Positions 34,479-43,882 of a DNA stretch of 64,000 nt are shown piece after piece. The first letter of the stretch is position 1. Each line of letters opens with the position of its first letter. The stretch is taken from assembly GCF_900188405.1 (NCBI RefSeq), contig NZ_FZOF01000003.1, positions 1 to 64,000 of the forward strand, given 5' to 3'. The notes beneath the pieces were generated by a model. That model did not search any database and was not told the DNA's origin. It was given only the letters and a program-made list of their open reading frames with translations. The position numbers and the translations under genes are program-made. This stretch comes from Actinacidiphila glaucinigra (lineage in GTDB: Bacteria > Actinomycetota > Actinomycetes > Streptomycetales > Streptomycetaceae).

Positions 34479-35966
34479 GTGCCATTCGCCGCCATCGACC
34501 TCGGCGCCACCAGCGGCCGCGTCATCCTCGGCCGGGTGGGCCCGGACCACCTCGTCCTCGACGAGGTGCACCGCTTCGCCAACACCCCCGTCCGGCTGCC
34601 CACCGGACTGCACTGGGACGTCCTCGCCCTGTTCCGGGAGAGCCTGGACGGCCTGCGCCTGGCGGCCCGGGCCGGGGACGGCGTCACGTCGGTCGGCATC
34701 GACAGCTGGGCCGTCGACTACGGACTGCTCGACGCGGACGGCGCCCTGCTCGGGATCCCCCACCACTACCGCGACAGCCGGACGGAGCACGTCGCCGACC
34801 GGGTCAGGGACGACATCGGCCCGCAGGAGCTGTACGGGGTCACCGGGTTGCAGCATCTGCCCTTCAATACGGTCTTCCAGCTGGCGGCAGCCCGCGACGG
34901 CGCGCAGTTCGCCGCCGCGCGGACCCTGCTGATGATCCCCGACCTGCTCACCCACTGGCTCACCGGCGCCATCGGCGCCGAGGAGACCAACGCCTCCACC
35001 ACCGGACTCTTCGACGCGCGCACCGCGACCTGGGCGGAGGAACTCCTCGGCCGGCTCGGCATCGAGCGGGGCCTGCTGCCGCCGCTGCGCCGCCCGGGCA
35101 CCCACGCCGGCACGCTGCTGCCCCACGTGGCCGCGTACACCGGGCTGCCGGCGGACACCACCGTCGTCACCGTCGCCTCGCACGACACCGCCTCCGCGGT
35201 GGCCGCGGTCCCGGCCACCGGACCGCACTTCGCGTACATCTCCTGCGGCACCTGGTCGCTGGCGGGTCTCGAACTGGACGCCCCGGTGCTCACGGAGGCC
35301 TCGCGGCTCGCCAACTTCACCAACGAGCGCGGCATCGACGGCACCATCCGCTACCTGCGCAACATCATGGGCATGTGGCTGCTGGAGGAGTGCCGCCGCA
35401 CATGGGAGCAGCGGGGGGAGGGACTGCCCCTGCGGGAACTGCTCGCCGCGGCGGCCGCCGCGGAGCCCTTCGCGGCCCTCATCGACCCGGACGACCCCGT
35501 GTTCCTGACGCCCGGCGACATGCCCGCCCGGATCCGCGCCTTCTGCCACCGGACCGGCCAGAGGCCCCCGGAGACCCACGGGGCGGTCGTCCGCTGCATC
35601 CTGGAGAGCCTCGCCCTGGCCCACCGCCGCACCCTGCGCGAGGCCGCCGAACTCGCCGGCCGGGACATCCACCGCGTCCACCTCGTGGGCGGCGGCTCCC
35701 GCAACGAACTGCTGTGCCGGTTCACGGCCGACGCCACCGGCCTCCCGGTCGTCGCCGGCCCCACCGAGGCCACGGCCCTGGGCAACATCCTCGTCCAGGC
35801 CCGCGCCCACGGCGCGGTCGGCGACGGTCCCGACGGCCTGGCGGCGATGCGCGCCCTGGTCGCGGCCACCCAGCCGCTGCGCACGTACGAGCCGGCCGGC
35901 GACGGCCGGGCCTGGGACGCGGCCGCGGCACGGCTGGCGGAATTCGGCACGGCGCGGCGGCTCTGA
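34479..35966 (+). CDS. rhaB: Rhamnulokinase (FGGY family), 495 aa
   Basis: FGGY sugar kinase phosphorylating L-rhamnulose at C1. The N-terminal phosphate-binding loop AAIDLGATSGRVILG and the C-terminal HLVGGGSRNELLCRFTADATG are intact; SYGLL-type and HDTASAVAAVPA segments in the middle also match. GAGGGG stands six bases before the GTG at 34479. It follows the aldolase gene by 137 bases with a hairpin in between, so it may depend on read-through or on an own promoter in 34387-34470. With the isomerase and aldolase it completes rhamnose breakdown. Confidence 0.93.
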   Translation: MPFAAIDLGATSGRVILGRVGPDHLVLDEVHRFANTPVRLPTGLHWDVLALFRESLDGLRLAARAGDGVTSVGIDSWAVDYGLLDADGALLGIPHHYRDSRTEHVADRVRDDIGPQELYGVTGLQHLPFNTVFQLAAARDGAQFAAARTLLMIPDLLTHWLTGAIGAEETNASTTGLFDARTATWAEELLGRLGIERGLLPPLRRPGTHAGTLLPHVAAYTGLPADTTVVTVASHDTASAVAAVPATGPHFAYISCGTWSLAGLELDAPVLTEASRLANFTNERGIDGTIRYLRNIMGMWLLEECRRTWEQRGEGLPLRELLAAAAAAEPFAALIDPDDPVFLTPGDMPARIRAFCHRTGQRPPETHGAVVRCILESLALAHRRTLREAAELAGRDIHRVHLVGGGSRNELLCRFTADATGLPVVAGPTEATALGNILVQARAHGAVGDGPDGLAAMRALVAATQPLRTYEPAGDGRAWDAAAARLAEFGTARRL

Positions 35967-35981
35967 CGGACGGCGCCGCGT

Positions 35982-36380
35982 TCAGCCCGCCGAGCGGGTG
36001 ACCTCGGCGCCCTGGCGCAGGGCACGCGGGATCTCGGCGACCTCGTCGACGGTCGCGATCAGTGCCGCGACCTGTTCCCGGGGCGCGTCGCTGTCGATCT
36101 CGACGGTGTAGAAGATGCCGGTCGAACGCCATGGGCCGGTGTCGAAGCCGCCCTCCGCGCGCACCCGGACGCCCCGCAGTTCCAGCCCGCCGGCCGCGGC
36201 CTCCCGGTAGAGGTCGTTGAGCACGCAGGCCGCCACCGCGAGGTTCAGCACGTGGCCGCCGGTGAACGCCGACCGCACCCCGACGCCGCCTGGCGTCCAG
36301 CGGTGCGGGAGCCGGACGTCGTCGCCGTCCTCCTCCAGGAACGATCCCGCGCACGCCAGCACCGCGAACCGCTCGTCCAT
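35982..36380 (-). CDS. OsmC-like protein, 132 aa
   Basis: Small OsmC-fold protein with GGHVLNLAVAACVLNDLYREA, matching the helix that carries the first reactive Cys of OsmC/Ohr proteins, and a C-terminal GAEVTRSAG. The second Cys of true peroxide reductases is not visible, and the N-terminal Cys (VLACAGSFL) is not at its usual place, so peroxidase activity is doubtful. GGGAGG precedes the ATG at 36380. It is convergent with the rhamnulokinase gene, 15 bases apart. Possible role in organic peroxide defence. Confidence 0.75.
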   Translation of the reverse strand: MDERFAVLACAGSFLEEDGDDVRLPHRWTPGGVGVRSAFTGGHVLNLAVAACVLNDLYREAAAGGLELRGVRVRAEGGFDTGPWRSTGIFYTVEIDSDAPREQVAALIATVDEVAEIPRALRQGAEVTRSAG

Positions 36381-36488
36381 GCCCTGCCTCCCGTTGCTCG
36401 CCCATGCGGCCGCAGGCCGCCCCGGATCCTCCTGCATGGTGGCGCAACCCGGGGCGGTGGAAGGGGACTTCGGCGGTCGTCCCGTTCG

Positions 36489-37343
36489 TCAGCCCTGGCC
36501 CGCTGCCTCGAACTGCTTGCTGAGGTCCGCCGTGTCGGACGCCGGGGGTGCGGCGACGGCCTTGGTGCCGCCGAACCTGAGGAAGTCCATGGACACCTTC
36601 ATCTTGCCCATGACCTGCACCACACGGACCGGCAGGTCCTTGCCGTCCACCCAGACGTCGATCGTGACCTTGTCGACCGTGCCGACCAGGGAGTGGAAGA
36701 GGGAGTTCTCGTCCGCGGTGGACAGCGCCTTCCCCGCGGCGCCGAGCCGGGTCTTGTCGAGGGTGGCCCGGTAGTGGCGGGCCTCCCTGCCGCGGATCGT
36801 CTGCTCGCCGAGGTCCTTGACGTCCTTGGTCAGCCCGATGGAGCGCAGCCCCGCCGTCGGGTCGGCGTTCTTGACCATCGTGTCGGCGTTGTCCGCACCC
36901 ACGACGGCGGAGAGGTCGACGCGCATCCAGTGCTTGCCCTTGAGGGGGCCGGCGGGCTGCGGGTCGACGTTGTAGTAGTAGGCGCCGTCCACCATCAGCG
37001 CCCGCACCTTCGGATCGTCCTGGAGCGGCTGCATCTGCGCCGCCGAGGTGTCCATCACGACGTCGTACGCGAGGCCCTTGCCCCAGGAGTAGGTGCCCTT
37101 CATCGTGACAGAGGTGCCCTGCCCCACGTCGGTGGTGACGTCGACCCTGGCCGAACCGACCTTCTCCGTGGTGGTGGTAACACGGGCGAGGATCTGGGCG
37201 ATCGACTCCGTCCTGCCCACCGCGTCCGCCGTGTCACGCGCGGCGCTGCAGCCCGCCGTCGCGGTCAGCGCGACGGCGGCGGCCCCCACCGTGGCGGCGA
37301 CGCGTATCCGCCGCCTCTCCCTCATGTCCTCGGTCCTGCTCAT
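36489..37343 (-). CDS. Secreted lipoprotein of the LppX/LprG-like type, 284 aa
   Basis: Signal sequence with Arg-rich start and lipobox Cys in ATAGCSA (about residue 32), then a soluble domain with alternating strands (VTMKGTYSWGKGLAYDVVMDTS, VDGAYYYNVDP, TIDVWVDGKDLPVRVVQVMG). The fold resembles actinobacterial lipid-carrier-type lipoproteins such as LppX/LprG, which bind a lipid in a hydrophobic cavity at the outer membrane face; that resemblance is by pattern, not proven. Two ATGs (37343 and 37325) are possible and both have AGG-type upstream sequences; the longer is listed. Confidence 0.8.
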   Translation of the reverse strand: MSRTEDMRERRRIRVAATVGAAAVALTATAGCSAARDTADAVGRTESIAQILARVTTTTEKVGSARVDVTTDVGQGTSVTMKGTYSWGKGLAYDVVMDTSAAQMQPLQDDPKVRALMVDGAYYYNVDPQPAGPLKGKHWMRVDLSAVVGADNADTMVKNADPTAGLRSIGLTKDVKDLGEQTIRGREARHYRATLDKTRLGAAGKALSTADENSLFHSLVGTVDKVTIDVWVDGKDLPVRVVQVMGKMKVSMDFLRFGGTKAVAAPPASDTADLSKQFEAAGQG

Positions 37344-37417
37344 GCTGCCCGCCCCTGGGTCGTTCGTGGTCGATCTTGTGTGTTCGCTGTGGAACGTATC
37401 GCGGACCACTGACATCG

Positions 37418-37921
37418 CTAGACGCCCGTGGTCCCGTCGACGAGTTCGCGCAGGACGTCGAGGTGGCCGTTGTGGCGGGAGGTCTCCTCGACGAGGTGCA
37501 GCAGGATCCACCGCAGGTTGGGGTGGCGGCCGTCGCGGTTGGGGCGCGCGGCGGGGGCGTCCAGGTCGTGCGCCGCGACGAGTTCGCGGTAGCGGGCGGT
37601 GTGTGCCTCGTAGTCGGCCAGCAGGTCGGCGAGGGGGATGTCCACGGCGATCCGCATCTCGCGGTCGGGGTCGTCGTCCGTCCAGGGGCCCTCGTCCTCG
37701 CCCCCGAGGAACACCACCTCGAACCAGTAGTACTCCACCCAGCGGAGGTGGTTGACCAGTCCGCTGAGCGTCATCAGCGGCGAACCCGGGAGCGGGGCGC
37801 TGCGGGCGTGCTCGGGCGTGACGCCCTCGCACTTGGCGCGGGCGGTGTCACGGGCGTAGTCGAGGAGGGTCGTCAGCGCGGAGCGCTCGTCCCAGGCGGT
37901 GGGTGTGTCGGTTCTCGTCAT
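37418..37921 (-). CDS. DinB/DUF664-family protein, 167 aa
   Basis: Four-helix-bundle protein of the DinB/YfiT type with candidate metal-binding His residues in GLVNHLRWVEYYWFE and LHLVEETSRHNGHLDVL. Actinobacterial members include mycothiol-dependent enzymes, so a thiol-transfer role is possible but not shown. The ATG at 37921 has no clear ribosome binding site. It is divergent from the MFS gene, and the gap carries the inverted repeat CTGACA-5-TGTCAG. Confidence 0.85.
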   Translation of the reverse strand: MTRTDTPTAWDERSALTTLLDYARDTARAKCEGVTPEHARSAPLPGSPLMTLSGLVNHLRWVEYYWFEVVFLGGEDEGPWTDDDPDREMRIAVDIPLADLLADYEAHTARYRELVAAHDLDAPAARPNRDGRHPNLRWILLHLVEETSRHNGHLDVLRELVDGTTGV

Positions 37922-37990
37922 CGCCGGAATGCTGTCCGGAACGAGGGCGGCGCGTCCACCGATTAACCGGGGGCGCCCCGCGGAGTCCCA

Positions 37991-38007
37991 CTGACAGCAG
38001 ATGTCAG
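37991..38007. promoter_or_regulatory. Inverted repeat in the DinB/MFS divergent promoter
   Basis: CTGACAgcagaTGTCAG is a perfect 6-5-6 inverted repeat 25 bases before the MFS start codon. The WYL regulator encoded downstream of the MFS gene is a candidate binder by position only. Confidence 0.5.
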
Positions 38008-38031
38008 CGGAGAGCGGCACCATCGGTCCCC

Positions 38032-39288
38032 GTGACCACCACCGGACGCACTCAACGACTCCTCCTGCCCGCCGTGTTCATCACCTCCCTGGGCAACAAC
38101 ATCCAGCTGATCGCCGCGGCCCTGCTGATGGTGCGCGCCCAGGGCTCGGTGCTCGACGTGGGCTGGCTCTTCATCGCCGTCGCCGTCCCCCAGGCCGTGC
38201 TGTCGCCGTTGGCCGGCCGGCTGGCCGACCGCTACGACCGGCGGGCGCTGTGGGCGGGATGCGACCTGCTCAGCGCCGTCGTGGCCCTGGTACCGGCGCT
38301 CGGGACGGTACTGGGCTGGCCGCTTGGGGCGGTCGTCTACGGCAGCAACCTCGCGCTGGCGACGGCATCCGCGCTCTTCGTGCCGGTGAGCGCGGCACTG
38401 ATCAGGGAACGGGTGCCCGAGGGCCGGCTGCGGCGGTTCAACGCCCGGTACGAGATGGCCTTGCAGAGCGGCATGCTGCTGTCGGCGGCGGTGGGCGGTC
38501 TCGCCCTGCAGTACGCAGGGCCCGCCCCGCTGTTCGTCTTCAATGCGGGGACCTTCGTGGCCTCCGCCGTCCTCGTCCTGGCGACCGGGCGCGGGCCGGG
38601 GCGCTCCGCCGCCGTGGGCTCCGCCGCAGCGGTGCCCACGGCGCGGCCGGTCCCCTCGCGGAGGCCGTACGGGCCGCTGGTCGTGCTGTACGCCCAGGGC
38701 AGTGTGGTGGTGACCGTCTTCAACGCCCTCATGCCGGTGCTGGTCATCGCCGAACTGCACCGGGGGCCCGCCGTCGTCGGCGCGGTGGACGCACTCGGAG
38801 GCGCCGGTTTCCTGCTGGCGGCGGCCGCGTACCGGCGGACGGGTGCCCGGCTGGGGGACCTGCGGCTCGCGCTCGCCGGGTTCACGGTCTGCGCCGTGCT
38901 GTTCGCGCTGCAGCCCCGGTTCGGGGTGACGGGGCTGCTGCTGCTCGTACCGGCCGGGGCGTTCGTCTTCGGGCAGGCGCGCATCGCCTCGCGGACGCTG
39001 CTGATGACGGCGGTCGACGAGGGCCGCGTGGGGCGGGCCTTCGGGACGGCGAACGCCTACGGGCTCGCCGCGACCGTGGCCGTGATGCTCGGGACCTCGG
39101 CGGTGACGACCCGCGCCGGGGTGCCGACCGGCTTCGCGGTGGTCGCCGGTCTCAGCGCGGTGGCGTCGGCGGGGGCGGCGGTGTGGCTCGCGGCGGCGCG
39201 TAGAGCGCTGCCAGCGCCCGCGCCGACTCCGCCAGCAGCTCCCGCAGCGGATCCGGCGCCAGGACTTCGAGATCCGCGCCGAGCCTGA
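38032..39288 (+). CDS. MFS transporter, 418 aa
   Basis: Twelve likely transmembrane segments with the MFS loop motif LAGRLADRYDRRAL after helix 2 and SALFVPVSAALIRERVPEGRLRRFNARYEM in the first half, resembling MFS_3-type drug or siderophore exporters. GTG 38032 is the likely start since the preceding codons are not membrane-like; no strong ribosome binding site is present. The last 46 codons lie antisense to the end of the WYL regulator and encode an Ala/Pro-rich tail, so the 3' part may be under two constraints. Substrate unknown. Confidence 0.87.
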   Translation: MTTTGRTQRLLLPAVFITSLGNNIQLIAAALLMVRAQGSVLDVGWLFIAVAVPQAVLSPLAGRLADRYDRRALWAGCDLLSAVVALVPALGTVLGWPLGAVVYGSNLALATASALFVPVSAALIRERVPEGRLRRFNARYEMALQSGMLLSAAVGGLALQYAGPAPLFVFNAGTFVASAVLVLATGRGPGRSAAVGSAAAVPTARPVPSRRPYGPLVVLYAQGSVVVTVFNALMPVLVIAELHRGPAVVGAVDALGGAGFLLAAAAYRRTGARLGDLRLALAGFTVCAVLFALQPRFGVTGLLLLVPAGAFVFGQARIASRTLLMTAVDEGRVGRAFGTANAYGLAATVAVMLGTSAVTTRAGVPTGFAVVAGLSAVASAGAAVWLAAARRALPAPAPTPPAAPAADPAPGLRDPRRA

Positions 39289-40162
39289 GGAACTCGCCGT
39301 GCGCGTGCGCGACCGACTCGATGGGCACGCGGGCGCGGACCCAGCCGTCGGGCTCGCGCTCGCCGTCCTCGGCCACCGCCCGCGCCACGGCGCGCGACAG
39401 CAGCGCGGGCAGCCGCTCGGCGCCGCGCGGCGACAGCCGGATCAGCGCCTGCTCACGGTGGAGCCGCGCGTGGAATCCGGCGAGGTACTCCCGCCAGTAC
39501 CCGGCGAGGTCGAAGCCGGGCGGGGCCGCGAACGTCTCGTCGAGGACGCACACCTCGAGCATCTGGTCCACGCGGTACGTGCGCCGCTCGCGGCCGTCGT
39601 GGGCCACCACGTACCAGCGGCCCGCCTTGAGCACCAGGCCGTACGGTTCGAGCCTGCGATCGCTCTCGGCGGGCTCCCGCCACCGGCGGTAGCGCACCCG
39701 GACCGCCTGCCGGTTCCACACGGCGTCGGCGACGACGGGCAGATGCGGCACCTGCTCGTCGGGGCCGTACCAGCCGGGCGCGTCCAGCAGGAACCGCTCG
39801 CGCACCCGCTCCGCCCGCTCCCGCAGCGCCGGCGGCAACGCGGCACTGATCTTCAGCCGGGCCGCCGCCGCGGCCTCCCCAAGCCCCAGCTGCGCGGCCG
39901 GATCGGGGAGCGCGGCCAGGAACCAGGCCTGCGTCTCGTCCGCGGTCAGGCCCGTCAGCCGGGTGCGGTAGCCGTCGAGGAGCCGGTAGCCGCCCTCGTG
40001 CCCGGCGTCGCCGTACAGCGGGATCCCGGCCTCGTGCAGCGACTGGACGTCCCGGTAGACGGTGCGTACGGACACCTCCAGCTCCTCCGCCAGCTCCGCG
40101 GCGGTCATCCGGCCCCGAGCTTGGAGGAGCAGGAGGAGGGAGACCAGCCGGCTCGCGCGCAT
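39152..40162 (-). CDS. WYL-domain (YafY-type) transcriptional regulator, 336 aa
   Basis: N-terminal DeoR-like helix-turn-helix (RLVSLLLLLQARGRMTAAELA, then VSVRTVYRDVQSLHEAG) and a WYL domain (about 140-230) with AVRVRYRRW, YGLVLKAGRWYVVAHD and a WCX-like C-terminal extension. WYL domains sense nucleic acids or small ligands. The ATG at 40162 starts the conserved helix-turn-helix. Its last 137 bases overlap the convergent MFS gene. It is divergent from the PAS/GAF/SpoIIE gene. Confidence 0.9.
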   Translation of the reverse strand: MRASRLVSLLLLLQARGRMTAAELAEELEVSVRTVYRDVQSLHEAGIPLYGDAGHEGGYRLLDGYRTRLTGLTADETQAWFLAALPDPAAQLGLGEAAAAARLKISAALPPALRERAERVRERFLLDAPGWYGPDEQVPHLPVVADAVWNRQAVRVRYRRWREPAESDRRLEPYGLVLKAGRWYVVAHDGRERRTYRVDQMLEVCVLDETFAAPPGFDLAGYWREYLAGFHARLHREQALIRLSPRGAERLPALLSRAVARAVAEDGEREPDGWVRARVPIESVAHAHGEFLRLGADLEVLAPDPLRELLAESARALAALYAPPRATPPPPPTPPR

Positions 40163-40309
40163 GGCGGCCAGTATCGCCGCCGCCACCGACAGCGGCCTCG
40201 GGGCGGGGGCACGGGGCGGGCCCGGGGCGGGCGGGGCCGATTTGATGGTGTCCGGCGGAGCGCGCACTCTGGGGAGGTAGGGACTGCGACGGGTGTGTGA
40301 TCGCCGACG

Positions 40310-42694
40310 ATGAACACGAGTGACCCCGATGACCCGGCCGCCACGGCCGCGGTCACCGTCAGCGTGCGGGGGGTGGTCACGGGATGGAGCGCGGGGGCGG
40401 GACGGCTGCTCGGGCGGTCGGCGGCGGAAGCGGTGGGACGTCCCGTCGCCGAGGTGTTCGGTGCGGACGAGGGGGCGGTCCCGGTGGGCCGCGAGTGGCG
40501 CGGCCGGGTGCGGGCGCGCCGGCGGGACGGGCGGGAACTCGAACTCCACGTACGCGTCTCCCCCTCGCTGGACGCCGACGACCGGCCCGCCGGCTGCGTC
40601 GTCACCGCCGCGCCCGCCGACTCGGACACGGCGTTCCTGCTGTGGGCCTTCCAGCAGTCGTCCGTCGCCATGGCCACGTACGACACCAGCCTGAGCTACC
40701 GCCGGGTCAACGACACCGCGGCCGGCATGATCGGCGTCCCCGCGGCGGACCTGAAGGGCCGGCCCTTCTCCGGGGCGCTCCTGGACGACGAGGCGCGGCG
40801 TGGTTTCAACGAGCACCTGCGCCGGGTCGCGGAGACCGGCCGGGCGGCGCACTACGAGACCCCGTCCGCCGCGGGTGCCGCGGGAGGCGAGCGGGCGTGG
40901 AGCACCGAGATGTGGCCGGTTCGGGACCCGCAGGGCCGGATCCACGGCGTGGCGAGCGCGGCGTTCGACAGCACGGAGCAGTTCCGGGGCCGCCGGCGGC
41001 TGGCCCTGCTGAACGAGGCCGGCGCGCGGCTCGGCACCACCCTGGACGTGGTGCACACCGCCGACGAGCTCGCGGAGCTGGCCGTACCGCGCTTCGCCGA
41101 CTTCGCCAGCGTGGACCTGCTGGACTCGGTGCTGCACGGCGAGGAGCCCCCGCCGGGTCCGCCCGGCCGCGGGGTGGAACTGCGCCGGGTCGCCCACCGC
41201 ACCGCTTCGGGCCGCGCCCCGGACGCGGCCGTCGACCTCGGCGAACTCGACGTCTACCCGGAGTTCTCCCCGCCGTCCCGGGCCCTGGCCACCGGCCGGC
41301 CCGTGCTCAGCCGGCTGGGGCACCCGGACTTCACGCTGTGGCTGGCGCAGAACAGCCTCCGCGACGCCAAGGTCCACGAATACGGCATCCATTCGGTGCT
41401 GGCGGTCCCGTTGCGGGCGCGCGGCATCACGCTCGGCGTGGCGGTGTTCATCCGCTGGGCGCGTCCGGAGCAGTTCACCGAGGACGACCTGACGCTGACC
41501 GAGGAACTCGCCGGGCGGGCCGCGGTGTGCGTCGACAACGCGCGCCGCTACACACGGGAGCACTCCACGGCGCTGACCCTCCAGCGCAGTCTGCTGCCGC
41601 TGCGGCTGCGCGAGCAGGCCGCGGTGGAGGTGGCCTCCCGCTACCTGCCGGCCGGGGCCCGGGCGGGGGTCGGCGGCGACTGGTTCGACGTCATCCCGCT
41701 GTCCGGCACGAGGGTGGGCCTGGTCGTGGGCGACGTCGTCGGCCACGGCATCCACGCCTCGGCGACGATGGGACGGCTGCGGACGGCGGTGCGCACCCTC
41801 GCGGACGTGGACCTGGCGCCGGACGAGCTGCTCGCCCACCTCGACGACCTCGTCACGCACCTCGATCCCGAGGACGGCCGGGGCCGGGGGGTGTCGCCCG
41901 CCGAGACCAGCGGCGAGCTGGGCGCGACCTGCCTGGTCGCCGTGTACGACCCCATCGCGCGCCGCTGCACCCTCGCAAGCGCCGGGCATCCGGCGCCCGC
42001 CGTGCGCTTCCCCGACGGCAGGGTCGAGATGGTCCCGATGTCCGCGGGACCGCCGCTGGGCGTCGGAGGACTGCCGTTCGAGGCGGTGGAGCTGGAGCTG
42101 CCGGAGGGCAGCCTGCTGGCGCTCTACACCGACGGCCTGATCAAGAGCCGGGACTTCGACCTGGACGCCGGCCTGGCGCGGCTGCGCTCCGCGCTGAGCG
42201 CCCCCGCCCCGACGATCGAGGCGGCCTGCGACACCGTCCTGAAGACCCTCCCCTCGGACCGCCCGGTCGACGACGTCGCGCTGCTGCTCGCCCGTACCCG
42301 GGCGCTCGACGACGGCCAGGTCGCGATGTGGGACGTGCCCCACGACCCCGCGCACGTCGCGGACGCCCGGCAGGCGGTGGCGGAGCGGCTGCTCGCCTGG
42401 GGCATGGAGGAGGCGGTGTTCGTCACCGAGCTGATCGTGAGCGAGCTGGTCACCAACGCGATCCGCTACGGCACCCCGCCGATCCAGCTGCGGCTCATCC
42501 GCGACCGCACCCTGATCTGCGAGGTCTCCGACGGCAGCAGCACCGCCCCGCACCTGCGCCGTGCCCTGTCCGACGACGAGGGCGGCCGCGGCCTGCTGCT
42601 GGTCGCGCAGTTGAGCCAGTCCTGGGGCAGCCGGCAGACCTCCGCGGGCAAGACCATCTGGGCCGAACAGACGTTTCCCCCGGCCGGGCGATGA
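40310..42694 (+). CDS. PAS-GAF-SpoIIE phosphatase with C-terminal HATPase (anti-sigma) domain, 794 aa
   Basis: Multidomain sensory phosphatase: two PAS-like regions (about 10-100 and 105-220), a GAF domain (about 240-415), a SpoIIE-type PP2C domain (about 430-650; GGDWFDVIP, VGDVVGHGIHASATM, LYTDGLI, VDDVALLLA) and a C-terminal HATPase_c anti-sigma-like domain (about 660-794; ELIVSELVTNAIRYG, DDEGGRGLLLVAQLS). Such proteins can both phosphorylate and dephosphorylate anti-sigma antagonists. No partner antagonist gene lies adjacent. Cytoplasmic; no transmembrane segment. GGAGG lies far upstream (36 bases), so the ribosome binding site is not clear. Confidence 0.93.
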   Translation: MNTSDPDDPAATAAVTVSVRGVVTGWSAGAGRLLGRSAAEAVGRPVAEVFGADEGAVPVGREWRGRVRARRRDGRELELHVRVSPSLDADDRPAGCVVTAAPADSDTAFLLWAFQQSSVAMATYDTSLSYRRVNDTAAGMIGVPAADLKGRPFSGALLDDEARRGFNEHLRRVAETGRAAHYETPSAAGAAGGERAWSTEMWPVRDPQGRIHGVASAAFDSTEQFRGRRRLALLNEAGARLGTTLDVVHTADELAELAVPRFADFASVDLLDSVLHGEEPPPGPPGRGVELRRVAHRTASGRAPDAAVDLGELDVYPEFSPPSRALATGRPVLSRLGHPDFTLWLAQNSLRDAKVHEYGIHSVLAVPLRARGITLGVAVFIRWARPEQFTEDDLTLTEELAGRAAVCVDNARRYTREHSTALTLQRSLLPLRLREQAAVEVASRYLPAGARAGVGGDWFDVIPLSGTRVGLVVGDVVGHGIHASATMGRLRTAVRTLADVDLAPDELLAHLDDLVTHLDPEDGRGRGVSPAETSGELGATCLVAVYDPIARRCTLASAGHPAPAVRFPDGRVEMVPMSAGPPLGVGGLPFEAVELELPEGSLLALYTDGLIKSRDFDLDAGLARLRSALSAPAPTIEAACDTVLKTLPSDRPVDDVALLLARTRALDDGQVAMWDVPHDPAHVADARQAVAERLLAWGMEEAVFVTELIVSELVTNAIRYGTPPIQLRLIRDRTLICEVSDGSSTAPHLRRALSDDEGGRGLLLVAQLSQSWGSRQTSAGKTIWAEQTFPPAGR

Positions 42695-42756
42695 GCGGCG
42701 GCACGTCCGGGTTCCCCGCGTCGCGCCGACCCTGACGAGGTGTCAGTCTCGGATGC

Positions 42757-43860
42757 ATGACCGCTCGCTTCCCCGTGTCCGCCCTGCACTGGACGGTCCT
42801 CGTCCCGGCGTTCTCGGTGGTCCTGCTGGCCCTGACGTGGGGGCGGGTGCTGCCGGTGGCGGCGGTCGTGGTCGTCGCGGTCTTCCTGGCCGTCGCGGTG
42901 CTCGCCGCCGTCCACCACGCGGAGGTGGTGGCGCACCGGGTGGGCGAGCCCTACGGCGCGCTCGTGCTGGCGGTGGCGGTGACCGTGATCGAGGTGGCCC
43001 TGATCCTCACCCTGACGGCGGACGGCGGCCCGAAGAGCGCCGGCCTGGCCCGCGACACCGTCTTCGCGGCGGTCATGATCACCTGCAACGGCATCATGGG
43101 GCTCTGCCTGCTGGTGGGGGCGCTGCGCAGACGGGTGGCCGTGTTCAACCCGGAGGGGACGGGCGCCTCCCTGGCGACGGTGGCGACGCTGGCCACCCTG
43201 AGCCTGGTGCTGCCGACGTTCACGACCAGCACCCCGGGCCCGCGGTTCTCCACCGCCCAGCTCACCTTCGCCGCCCTGGCGTCGCTGGTGCTGTACGGCC
43301 TGTTCGTGGCGACGCAGACGGTGCGGCACCGGGCGTACTTCCTGCCGGTCAAGCCGGGCGGCGAGGTGATCGACGTCTCGGAGGACGACTCCGTCCCGCC
43401 GACCACCCGCGCCGCGCTGTTCAGCCTGGCGCTGCTGGTGGTGGCGCTGATCGCGGTCGTGGGGCTGGCCAAGGTGGAGTCGCCGACGATCGAGCGGGGC
43501 GTGCAGTACGCCGGTCTGCCGTCCTCCTTCGTCGGCGTCGTCATCGCCCTGCTGGTGCTGCTCCCCGAGACCATCGCCGCGGTCCGCGCGGCCGCCCGCG
43601 ACCGTGTGCAGACCAGCCTCAACCTGGCGCTCGGGTCGGCGATGGCGAGCATCGGGCTGACCATCCCGGCGGTCGCCGTGGCGTCGCTCTGGATGTCCGG
43701 CCCGCTGCTGCTCGGGCTGGGCTCGACGCACATGGTGCTGCTGGCGATCACCGTCGCCGTCGGCACCCTGACGGTGATACCGGGACGCGCCACCCCCCTG
43801 CAGGGCGCCGTGCACCTGTCGCTGCTGGCGGCGTACGTGGTGCTCGCGATCAGCCCGTGA
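42757..43860 (+). CDS. Calcium/proton antiporter (CaCA family, ChaA-like), 367 aa
   Basis: Eleven or so hydrophobic segments with the two alpha-repeat-like regions: VAVTVIEVALILTL around residue 75 and VVIALLVLLPETIAAVRAA near 265, each holding the key acidic residue. These are typical of CaCA-family cation/H+ antiporters such as ChaA, which export Ca2+, Na+ or K+. An ATG at 42753 in another frame is ignored. The gene is 62 bases after the PAS/GAF/SpoIIE gene and convergent with the Cys-rich small gene. Confidence 0.9.
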   Translation: MTARFPVSALHWTVLVPAFSVVLLALTWGRVLPVAAVVVVAVFLAVAVLAAVHHAEVVAHRVGEPYGALVLAVAVTVIEVALILTLTADGGPKSAGLARDTVFAAVMITCNGIMGLCLLVGALRRRVAVFNPEGTGASLATVATLATLSLVLPTFTTSTPGPRFSTAQLTFAALASLVLYGLFVATQTVRHRAYFLPVKPGGEVIDVSEDDSVPPTTRAALFSLALLVVALIAVVGLAKVESPTIERGVQYAGLPSSFVGVVIALLVLLPETIAAVRAAARDRVQTSLNLALGSAMASIGLTIPAVAVASLWMSGPLLLGLGSTHMVLLAITVAVGTLTVIPGRATPLQGAVHLSLLAAYVVLAISP

Positions 43861-43882
43861 GGGGACGGGGGGACGAAGGGGA

